Positions 22,191-29,737 of a stretch of DNA of 64,000 nt are shown piece after piece. Location: assembly GCA_017514235.1 (NCBI GenBank), contig JAFWKK010000050.1, forward strand, positions 124,001 through 188,000, written 5' to 3'. The stretch's first letter is position 1. Every line of letters begins with the position of its first letter. The notes beneath the pieces are model-generated. The model saw only the letters and a list, made by a program, of their open reading frames with translations. It had not been told where the DNA came from and did not search any database. The stretch is from Kiritimatiellia bacterium. Lineage in GTDB: Bacteria > Verrucomicrobiota > Kiritimatiellia > RFP12 > UBA1067. The position numbers were made by a program, and so were the translations under genes.

Positions 22191-24602
22191 TCAAAGCTCC
22201 AGCAGCATCATGGTGATACGCCCGGAACCGGAGGCGTTCGGGCTCCACGGATAGTACCACGGATTCGCGTCATGATAGCGCTCGCCGACGTAAAGCTCGT
22301 CCGTCAGTGCGTACTTCAGGCAGGCGTCCCGCGTCTGAGCCGCCAGGTCGTCACGCCCGACGCGCCGCCAGGCGCGGAACCACTGAAGCTCCGACCACGT
22401 GGTGTACCAGATGTGGTTGCGCTGCGTGAGCTTGCTGGAAAGCTGGTTCGCATAAAGCCCGTTGAGGTTCGCATAACCGCGGCGAACAAGCCATGTGCGC
22501 AGGCGCAGCATCTCATCCGCCGACAAAAGACCGTTTTCAGCAAAACGTCCCGGGTGCAGATAGAACATGAACGCCTCCAGGAAGGAATCGTCGTTGCCGT
22601 CCGCAGTGATCGGCACCTCGAACTCGTCCTTGCCCGCAGCCTTGGCCCTCCAAACGTCCATTGTCCTGCCGAGCGCGGAGCGGTAATCGGCCTCTGCGGC
22701 CGCGACCTCCGCCGCGCGAGCATCGCCGAACTTCGCAGCGGCCTTCGCGAACGCGGCATACGCCTCAAGCCCCTTCAGGTCGTTGGAGCCCCACGCCCGC
22801 AACACGGCAGGATGGTCCGTCGCCTTCATCGACGGGAACAACCCGCCTCCTTCCGCCCTTTTCGACTGTATCCACCCGAACCCCTTGAATGCGGCATCGC
22901 GCCAGCGACGCCAGCAGTCCACATCGCCAGTAACCGTACAGTGCCGGGCGAAGGACTTCAGCACCGACGCCGTGTCGCCCGCCCAGTTGTTCCTGAACGG
23001 ACCTGCCTCTCCGTTGTCGCGCTGGCAATGAGAGTAGTAGAAGTCGATTGCCTTCGCCACATGTTCCCCGTAGCCGATCGCGTCAAGCCCCTCAAGGAAG
23101 CAGTCGGCGTCGCCCGGCCAGACATAGCGCTGAAGCCCGCCCTGGCGCGGCAGCACGAAGTCGCCTTCGGTCGGCAGCGAAAGGCACTGAAGCATCTGGA
23201 CCGCAAGGTTGCGGACGATCCTCGCCTTCTTAACGTCCAAACCGGACGGAAGACGCAGCTTCGCCAGCTCCTTCGCCCAGTCCGCGTACATCGCCGCACG
23301 GGCGGCGGCATATCCGAGGCCATGCCGTTCGCCCTTGCCCAGCTCCATCTCAACCGACTTCTCCTCTCCGGGAGCAAGGTCGAGCGCGAACCGCGCTGCG
23401 CCCTTCGCCGCGTCCCACTCGAACGGTGCGCCGCCGAACGCCGCGAACCTCTCGCCATGCAGAATCACATCACCGTCGCGGCGCCAGCCATCCGGTGAAA
23501 TTTCCGCCCAATCGGCAAGGGACGGATTGAACTCCTTGTACACGTCCGGCGCACCGAACAAGAGCTTCGACTCCAACCCCTCGCGCAGGAGGAACGCAAA
23601 CGCCTCCTTCATCGGCTTGTCGCCGGCGTTGCGCACAGTAAGACGAACATGGGCAGACGGCTTGCGCCCGAACGGCGCACAGGCAGCGAGCGAAACCTCC
23701 ATCGCCCCAACGCGCCATTTCTGCGCGTGATCGGGTTCGCCGCCCTCCGGCACCGACATCTCCGCCGCGCGAAAGTCAAACGGTTCGTCCCCGCAGCCAT
23801 GCACAAGCCATGCCGCGTGGGCATGGAGGTCGCTCCTGTAGTTGAGAGACCAGTCGTCACGATGCTCCACTTCGCCGAACGCGATCTTGCCCTCGCGCCA
23901 GAACGTGAGCAGGCGTTCGGCGAAAGGTCCGTGCAGGTAGCGGCGTGTCGTCTTCGGACGCTCCCACTTCGGGGTTGCGGCAACCGGATCCGGCGGAAGG
24001 GCGAGAGGCTTCGCCGTTGCGGCCGTTCCTCCTGCGACCTTTGTCGCATCGAACGCGCCCGATGCGAGCGCAACGTCTTCGACACGTCCGCGAAAATGGC
24101 TCCACTTGAGATGCGTGGCGTACCAGGCGTCGTCCTTCGATCCCTTCACGACGCGCTGCGCGACGGCCAGCTGGCCGGAGGCAAAGCCGCGGTCCGGCAC
24201 GGCGGCCGAATCGACCGGCTTCCCGTCGATGAAGAGTGTCATGGAACGTCCGGGCTCAATGTCCAGCGCGACGTGGTGCAGCAGCCCGTCGTCCAGCACG
24301 TTCGGCGCGGAATAGACTCGCACGTCGCCATAGAAGCCGCATACGCGACGTTCACGGCGCCCGTTGAACGTCACGCGGAAAGAGTTGTTGGTGAAGAACT
24401 GCCCGTATTCGGCAAGCATCACGTACATGGGGTTCTCGTTCACCGGGGACTGCACACGGAACGAAACCGCGGCCCGGCGAGCCCCGGCGACGGACGCCTC
24501 CATGACGTTGTTCGACTGCGATCCGTCGTACACCGCCGCCAAAGCGTGAGGTGCTGCAACAGCCATGCCCCAAAAAAACAAGATGACCATCAGTTTGTTC
24601 AT
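22191..24602 (-). CDS. Secreted LamG-like plus six-hairpin (alpha/alpha)6 glycosidase-like protein
   Basis: The 803-residue protein has a signal peptide (about 1-22), a concanavalin/laminin-G-like lectin domain (about 25-200; LLHHVALDIEPGRSMTLFIDGKPV is typical), and from about residue 240 a catalytic-like region that is a paralog of the protein at 44289-46241. Shared segments are VQMLQCLSLPTEGDFVLPRQGGLQRYVWP and YVGERYHDANPWYYPWSP. The layout resembles six-hairpin glycosidases such as GH78-, GH95- or GH127-type enzymes; I cannot assign the family or active residues. The start at 24602 has AGGAGG upstream. It follows the GH36-like gene after 14 bases and so forms an operon with it. Confidence 0.75.
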   Translation of the reverse strand: MNKLMVILFFWGMAVAAPHALAAVYDGSQSNNVMEASVAGARRAAVSFRVQSPVNENPMYVMLAEYGQFFTNNSFRVTFNGRRERRVCGFYGDVRVYSAPNVLDDGLLHHVALDIEPGRSMTLFIDGKPVDSAAVPDRGFASGQLAVAQRVVKGSKDDAWYATHLKWSHFRGRVEDVALASGAFDATKVAGGTAATAKPLALPPDPVAATPKWERPKTTRRYLHGPFAERLLTFWREGKIAFGEVEHRDDWSLNYRSDLHAHAAWLVHGCGDEPFDFRAAEMSVPEGGEPDHAQKWRVGAMEVSLAACAPFGRKPSAHVRLTVRNAGDKPMKEAFAFLLREGLESKLLFGAPDVYKEFNPSLADWAEISPDGWRRDGDVILHGERFAAFGGAPFEWDAAKGAARFALDLAPGEEKSVEMELGKGERHGLGYAAARAAMYADWAKELAKLRLPSGLDVKKARIVRNLAVQMLQCLSLPTEGDFVLPRQGGLQRYVWPGDADCFLEGLDAIGYGEHVAKAIDFYYSHCQRDNGEAGPFRNNWAGDTASVLKSFARHCTVTGDVDCWRRWRDAAFKGFGWIQSKRAEGGGLFPSMKATDHPAVLRAWGSNDLKGLEAYAAFAKAAAKFGDARAAEVAAAEADYRSALGRTMDVWRAKAAGKDEFEVPITADGNDDSFLEAFMFYLHPGRFAENGLLSADEMLRLRTWLVRRGYANLNGLYANQLSSKLTQRNHIWYTTWSELQWFRAWRRVGRDDLAAQTRDACLKYALTDELYVGERYHDANPWYYPWSPNASGSGRITMMLLEL

Positions 24603-24616
24603 TGTACCTCCTGTAT

Positions 24617-26131
24617 TTACCATTCATACTCCATCAGTCCGTCGGACGTCTTCCAACGGCGCGGGACGGACGTCTCCATCCAGTCCGTCGCCTCTGCCGT
24701 CTCATGCGGGACCGACGCCCGGCGAAATGCGGCGGAAAGAGCCTTGCGAACCTCTTCGTCGGCTAGCGTTCGCCGCCAGGATATGAAGAACGACATTCCG
24801 CTTCGCGACAGAAGGTCTATCCACTGCCTGTTCTTCTCCCACGGAACAGCCCCTTCCGAGGCGAGTCCCGCGCAGTCCGGGTCTGCAGCGAAGAACGTCC
24901 CGTTCTCCAGACCCTTGAACGCCACCGATCCCACTCCGTTGCGCCTGGTGATTTCCCAGCTTTTCCCGCTCGTGTCCGGCCCTACGCGAGACGTCTCGAA
25001 CAGCCCCGCGCAAAGGTGGTTCACTGCGTTGCACCCGAGGATGACGATTCCGTCGCCTGCGGCTTCGCGCATCGTTCGATAGAGGTTTACAACCGTCTCG
25101 GCGGTCGTGTGGCTGGAGTCTTTCCACCTGCGGTCGTCGCGTATCATACGCCCTTCGTCGTCAAACCACTTGAAGTGCCCGCACCAGTCGTGCGTGAGGT
25201 AGTCTATCTTTATGAACTTGAAGCCCCACTCCCGGAAGCGCCTTATGTCCGCCGCTATGCGTGAAAGGACCTCCGGATCCGACGGGTCGCACATCTTGCC
25301 CTCCATGCAGAGCGGACGGTACCACAGCCCCGGCCTCGCGCCGAGCGCGGCGATCTTCGCGCAGAACGTCTTCATGTCCATGCCGAACGTGCGCGACGAC
25401 TCTTCCCACGGTCCGTAGCCGGAATCGAACCTGCCCGTCAGCCGCTCCACCTCCGGCGGCGAAAACCTCTGCCATCCGTCGTCCATGACGACATAGGGCT
25501 GCACGGCGGCGCCCTTGCAGAGCGACACGACGAACGCCGCGTCGGCCAGGAAGTTAGCGGCCGTGTTTCTTCCGTACGCGGCATACCAGTCGTTGAAGCC
25601 TATGAGCGGGCCTTTCGGGAGGCATGGATTCGGGCACATGAGCTTGCACAGTCTGCGCCCCGTAGAAAATGCGCTTTCGCCCGGCTTGGACTCGCATCGC
25701 ACGATCTCGCACGCATCGAGCGTGCGCCCGCCGAGTTCCAGAGGCTGGCCTCCGGCGCGAAGGTCCAGCAGCAGTTCGGCCTTGCCCGGCGAAACGCGCC
25801 ACGCGCACATAGCGCGCGGCTGCACCTTCACGCCTATGCCGAGAGTGCGATTGCCGTTGGAGGCGAGAACATACCAGGGAACTGTCCGCCCGTCGCCCAC
25901 CACTACCCAGGAATGCACGGCCTTCATGCCCTCGCCATTCCGCGCCAGCACCTTCCAGTCCGCTCCAACCGGCAGGTCGAACGCGACTTTTGCGTACTCG
26001 GCCCTGCCATTGGTGGACGTCACACGCACCATGGAGTCCGCACCGATCTGCGCAACCACGTCGTCGGCATGAAGCATCACGCCCGCGAACAGCGTCGCCG
26101 CCGCAACCACAAGAGTCGGTTTCGTCTTCAT
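24617..26131 (-). CDS. Secreted alpha-galactosidase-like glycosidase (clan GH-D, GH36/GH27 type)
   Basis: The 504-residue protein has a signal peptide (about 1-22), an N-terminal beta domain, and a barrel with QPYVVMDDGWQ (211-221), FKFIKIDYL holding the nucleophile Asp310, and ETSRVGPDTS holding the acid/base Asp386. These are the clan GH-D signatures of alpha-galactosidases and alpha-N-acetylgalactosaminidases. The length is short compared with GH36 proper (about 700). Only six bases separate a TATAAT box from the ATG, so the message appears leaderless. The LamG/six-hairpin gene follows in the same operon. Confidence 0.87.
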   Translation of the reverse strand: MKTKPTLVVAAATLFAGVMLHADDVVAQIGADSMVRVTSTNGRAEYAKVAFDLPVGADWKVLARNGEGMKAVHSWVVVGDGRTVPWYVLASNGNRTLGIGVKVQPRAMCAWRVSPGKAELLLDLRAGGQPLELGGRTLDACEIVRCESKPGESAFSTGRRLCKLMCPNPCLPKGPLIGFNDWYAAYGRNTAANFLADAAFVVSLCKGAAVQPYVVMDDGWQRFSPPEVERLTGRFDSGYGPWEESSRTFGMDMKTFCAKIAALGARPGLWYRPLCMEGKMCDPSDPEVLSRIAADIRRFREWGFKFIKIDYLTHDWCGHFKWFDDEGRMIRDDRRWKDSSHTTAETVVNLYRTMREAAGDGIVILGCNAVNHLCAGLFETSRVGPDTSGKSWEITRRNGVGSVAFKGLENGTFFAADPDCAGLASEGAVPWEKNRQWIDLLSRSGMSFFISWRRTLADEEVRKALSAAFRRASVPHETAEATDWMETSVPRRWKTSDGLMEYEW

Positions 26132-26134
26132 GCT

Positions 26135-26147
26135 GTGATTATATCAC
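26135..26147 (-). promoter_or_regulatory. -10 box within a 13-base palindrome just upstream of the GH36-like gene
   Basis: A perfect palindrome, GTGAT-TAT-ATCAC, contains the minus-strand TATAAT (26138-26143) as part of an extended -10 (TGATATAAT). It lies 4-16 bases before the ATG. No convincing -35 is visible. The palindrome could be an operator that blocks polymerase. Confidence 0.55.
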
Positions 26148-26158
26148 AAAACGCATCG

Positions 26159-27388
26159 TCACACACGAATCTCCTTGTCCACGACCGTCTTGCCGGTCTG
26201 GTCGAGGACTTTGGCCGAAAGCCTGCGCCCTTCCAATCGGCACTTCGTCAGCGTGGCGTTGTTGTGCTTCGCCGGATTGCCAAGATACGGCCCGCCTCCC
26301 ACGACAAGCGGATACGGGCGGCCTTCCCACGGATCAGACCAGCACCACCAGTGAAGATGCGCACCCATCATAAGCGTGACGTTCGCCGTCTTCCACACCT
26401 CGTTCAGCGCGTCGAGCCGCTTCAGCTTCGGTTCCCAGCCGTCCTTGCAGAGCGGCGCCGGAATGTGCTGCACGACAATTCGCGCACGAGCCGTCTTCCA
26501 TTCACGAGACGCCACCTCGCGCTTCACCCACTCCGTCTCGCGAGCAATGTAGCCATCAAAGTCATTCACGCCCTGATAGACAGGTGTGCAGTCAACCTTG
26601 TCCTCGCCAGTATCGACGAACACGAACCTGACGCCTTCAAGCGTCACCGCGCCATAATAGTGGTTGTTTTGCAAGACCACGTAATCGCGCAGCTGCCGCG
26701 CAAGCGATCCGCGCGTATCGTGGTTGCCGCGCACGAACCACACCGGCAGACGATATTCCTGCGAGACGCGGGCGAACGGATGCAAGAAGTCGCGTTTGAA
26801 CTTCTCTTCATAAGTCAAGTCCTCCATGACATCGCCGTTGAATATGCACATCGTGCGCACATCCGCCAGGTGCGACAGGAAGCAGTCGTACACCTTGAGA
26901 TTGTCGTGGATATCGTTAAGCATCGCCCACGAGAGAACGCCGTCGTCTGGCAGCGGCGCGTCCATGACGGACTCGTAGCTCACCTCGTCCCCCGCATATC
27001 CGATGCCGTAAACGTCGAACTTGCCGATACGGCGCGAATGGACGCGGTACTGCAGCGGTTTGCGCAGGTCAACTCCCCTGAGAACAGCCTTGTGATTGAA
27101 GCTGTTCGCGTCAAGCAGCCCGTCCTCCCCATGCACCGCGACATGCTCCGTCGCCCATCCGTCCTGGCTCCATGTCACCCTCCCTGTCGCCCTGACGGCC
27201 GTCACCCACGCTATGCCCACGCTGTCACCTCCCAAGAGCTGTACGTGGGGAAACGCGCTGAACATCACCGATGCCGCCGCCGAAGGCTCAGGCGCGGCGG
27301 AAACTGCGCCGCCGCGAACGCCCAGCGCCGGAGCCGCAGCGGCGGCGACTGCGGACAGTCTCAAAAATTCACGTCTGTTGGTCATCAT
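26159..27388 (-). CDS. Tat-exported calcineurin-like metallophosphoesterase
   Basis: The leader MMTNRREFLRLSAVAAAAAPALG is a classical twin-arginine signal. A fibronectin-like N-terminal region (about 45-155) precedes the phosphoesterase domain with LNDIHDN, FNGDVMED, VRGNHDTRG, VQHIPAP and MGAHLHWW, the complete dinuclear metal-binding set. This layout is like purple-acid-phosphatase-type enzymes, although 409 residues is compact. It should remove phosphate from a substrate outside the cytoplasm. The start at 27388 (or the next ATG at 27385) lies 8 bases after the preceding stop, so it belongs to the operon of the TIM-barrel glycosidase. The substrate cannot be read from the sequence. Confidence 0.9.
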   Translation of the reverse strand: MMTNRREFLRLSAVAAAAAPALGVRGGAVSAAPEPSAAASVMFSAFPHVQLLGGDSVGIAWVTAVRATGRVTWSQDGWATEHVAVHGEDGLLDANSFNHKAVLRGVDLRKPLQYRVHSRRIGKFDVYGIGYAGDEVSYESVMDAPLPDDGVLSWAMLNDIHDNLKVYDCFLSHLADVRTMCIFNGDVMEDLTYEEKFKRDFLHPFARVSQEYRLPVWFVRGNHDTRGSLARQLRDYVVLQNNHYYGAVTLEGVRFVFVDTGEDKVDCTPVYQGVNDFDGYIARETEWVKREVASREWKTARARIVVQHIPAPLCKDGWEPKLKRLDALNEVWKTANVTLMMGAHLHWWCWSDPWEGRPYPLVVGGGPYLGNPAKHNNATLTKCRLEGRRLSAKVLDQTGKTVVDKEIRV

Positions 27389-27396
27389 ATCTTTTC

Positions 27397-28731
27397 TCAA
27401 TTTCGCACGACGTCCGCCAGACGAAGAAGCACACCGCCGCCGCGAATGAGCGCGAGGTCGAACTCCGCGCCTACCGGCGACCAAGTGCCCGCGAGCGGAT
27501 CGAAACGCTCGGCGGTGCGTGACACTTTGACTTTTATCGTGCGATCCTTCTTGTAGTCGCAGTTGACGAACATCAGGTAGGCGCGTCCCTCGGAAGAGAC
27601 GAGATGAGTCGCGAGGGTCGTGTCTGCGTGTCGCTCCAGTTCCTTGACTTCAGAATATGGACTCTCTGGCGATATCTTGAAGAGCGACTGCCAGAAGCAG
27701 GGAGTCGTGCCGGGCGCGTGGATGCCGTCGAGATACGCCGCCTTCAGGATGCAGCCGCGCAGCGCCTTGGCAAACGCGAGAAACTCGCGGTTGATTTTCT
27801 TGACGCCCTCGTACTTCTCCCCCACCGTTCCGTCCGGTGCCGCTATGGTGCCGGTGTGGTTGCCCCTGCTGTACACGTACCAGTAGAGTCCGCTCGCACC
27901 ATATGCGGCGGTCGTGTGGGCGAGATAGCGCATCTCGTCCACGTTCGGGATGCGCGGCGAGCGCGGGGACGCAAGGCTTCCAGGAACCCAAGTGCATGCC
28001 TGAAGTCCGTTCCAGAACGGAACACCCTTCGCCGCGGCGTTCTGCTGGATTATCCCGAGGTTGAGGAAGTAGTTGCGAGAGTCGCCGTCTTTCTTCAGCT
28101 GGTAGTGGTCGTACGTTATGAACTCCGGCTGGTAGACGTCGCAGAAGAGACGCACGTGCTCCCAGTATGCCGCAATACGGTCGTTTCCGAATCCCATGCG
28201 CTGCGGCTCGTCCGCCTTGCCGCCGACGCCGAGCTGCTTGTGATTGGCGTACGTCGGCAGAAGGTTGAACCAGCAGGGATGCTCGGGGTCGAGCTCGTGG
28301 ATATACTCCTTTACCCGTGCGAGTTCGGCAAACCAGTCGGCCGGCGCCTCGTCGAAGTGCTCGTAGATGTACAGCGCGGGATGGTTCTTCACGCGGTTGA
28401 TGCGCTCGGCGAGCTTCGCCTTCTGCTCCGGGTCGTCGAGCTTGATGCGCGCCCACTCGGTCCGAGGGTCAACGCTGTATATGGCGCGAAGTCCGTATTT
28501 GGCGGCGATGTCGAGTTCCTCGGGCGTTGAAGCCCAGGCGGTGTTGAATCCGCCTTCCTTCAGTTGCTTGGCCCATGCGTCGGTCATCGCAAGCGCGTAC
28601 TTGTTTGTGCCGGGGCATCCGGGCCCGAACCAATACGTTGTCACCGGCTCGCCCGGGTCCCACGCGGCACCAGCGGAAAAGGCAAGCGCGACCACGCCCG
28701 ATATCGCCGCCATCAATTTTGCTTTTGTCAT
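27397..28731 (-). CDS. Secreted TIM-barrel glycosidase-like protein
   Basis: The 444-residue protein has a signal peptide (about 1-22) and a barrel in which ALYIYEHFDEAP corresponds by position to the LLAWYVNDES strand of the 1439-residue fusion and LLAWYVNDEL of the protein at 48202-50127. EFITYDHYQ and GLYWYVYSRG suggest further barrel strands, and a C-terminal beta-domain closes it. The layout resembles clan GH-A enzymes (GH2/GH42-type), but I cannot fix the family or both catalytic acids. Its signal-peptide segment is almost identical in DNA sequence to that of the next gene upstream, though the mature proteins are unrelated. Confidence 0.7.
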   Translation of the reverse strand: MTKAKLMAAISGVVALAFSAGAAWDPGEPVTTYWFGPGCPGTNKYALAMTDAWAKQLKEGGFNTAWASTPEELDIAAKYGLRAIYSVDPRTEWARIKLDDPEQKAKLAERINRVKNHPALYIYEHFDEAPADWFAELARVKEYIHELDPEHPCWFNLLPTYANHKQLGVGGKADEPQRMGFGNDRIAAYWEHVRLFCDVYQPEFITYDHYQLKKDGDSRNYFLNLGIIQQNAAAKGVPFWNGLQACTWVPGSLASPRSPRIPNVDEMRYLAHTTAAYGASGLYWYVYSRGNHTGTIAAPDGTVGEKYEGVKKINREFLAFAKALRGCILKAAYLDGIHAPGTTPCFWQSLFKISPESPYSEVKELERHADTTLATHLVSSEGRAYLMFVNCDYKKDRTIKVKVSRTAERFDPLAGTWSPVGAEFDLALIRGGGVLLRLADVVRN

Positions 28732-28755
28732 TTTGTCTCCTGTTTTTTTGTCTTC

Positions 28756-29694
28756 TTATCTCTCGATGAACTTGCTAAATCCGCCGCCATGCTCCGTGAA
28801 GTCGAACACCTGGCCGTCCTTGACTTCGACGTACTGGACGATTCCGTAAACGTTAACGCGGGTGTCGTACTTGTCAGTTGTCGTCCAGTTCGGCGTGAAC
28901 ACCCAGGCGAAGCGCACCGCACCGTCCTTGCCGCCCGGCACGACATCAAGCCCATGGTTCCAGCCGAAGCGGTACTTCGTCACGACCTTGAACGTCTCAG
29001 GGTCATGCACAACCACGTTCGGCGTCCGCTCATTCTCGTCGTGCGTGTAGTGGCTGGAGTAAATGTACTTGCCGTCGGTGCACATGTTCTGCGAGCCGCA
29101 GTCTGACTTCTCTCCGTCGTCGATGAGAAACGGATCGCCAATCGGCTCCAGCGTCTCTGCGTCGAACCTGCGGTACTTGTTGAAGCAGCCGCACTTCTTC
29201 TCGAAGTCGTACTTGCCCGTGCAACCCAGGGCGAGGTAGATGACGCCGTTCAGGCAGGTTATGCCGTCGCATCCGCCTTCATTCGGAAGACGCTTCTCAT
29301 TCAGCTTCTTAAGCGTTTCGGCATCGTACACGTAGATGCAGGGCATCCAGTTCTCGCCCTTAGCCTGCGGCTTTCGTGCGACGCCAGTGTAGAGCTTGCC
29401 GTTCCAGATGCAGATGTCGCCGCCATGCACGTCCACCGGCGTCCACTTGAGAAGCCGCCCCTGCCAGTCGGTCTTGACGATCTGGTCGTGGAAGGAGAAG
29501 TATATGGCGTTCGAGCTGACGCACATGCCCTGGCAGTGTCCGCTCCACGTCTTGCCGATCCACTTCTGGACCGCCCCAGGTTCCGTGACGATGGTTGTCC
29601 AGTTCGGAACCTTCCATGTTCCTGTATCAGCGAGTGCGCACCCAGCCGCCAGAACCGCGCCCGACATCGCCGCCATCAATTTTGCTTTTGCCAT
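28756..29694 (-). CDS. Secreted beta-propeller-like protein
   Basis: The 312-residue protein consists of short repeated beta-strand blocks with patterns such as GKLYTGVARK, GVIYLALGCTG, DGKYIYSSHYT and PNVVVHDPETFKVV, as in five- to seven-bladed propellers. CGCFNKYRRFD and SDCGSQNMC supply cysteines that may form disulfides. No catalytic motif is visible; it could be a lectin, a lyase-like propeller or a binding protein. The start at 29694 follows GGAGG. Its signal peptide is shared at the DNA level with the downstream gene (28731). It lies 24 bases upstream of that gene and 43 bases behind GH3. Confidence 0.65.
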   Translation of the reverse strand: MAKAKLMAAMSGAVLAAGCALADTGTWKVPNWTTIVTEPGAVQKWIGKTWSGHCQGMCVSSNAIYFSFHDQIVKTDWQGRLLKWTPVDVHGGDICIWNGKLYTGVARKPQAKGENWMPCIYVYDAETLKKLNEKRLPNEGGCDGITCLNGVIYLALGCTGKYDFEKKCGCFNKYRRFDAETLEPIGDPFLIDDGEKSDCGSQNMCTDGKYIYSSHYTHDENERTPNVVVHDPETFKVVTKYRFGWNHGLDVVPGGKDGAVRFAWVFTPNWTTTDKYDTRVNVYGIVQYVEVKDGQVFDFTEHGGGFSKFIER

Positions 29695-29737
29695 TTTGCC
29701 TCCTGTTTTCATGTCTTTTCTTTCATAATCAGCCAAC

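Noticed and set aside
23649-27556. Two long plus-strand frames opposite the GH36, LamG and phosphoesterase genes
   Set aside because: No start context or recognisable domain; the minus-strand genes account for the coding pattern.
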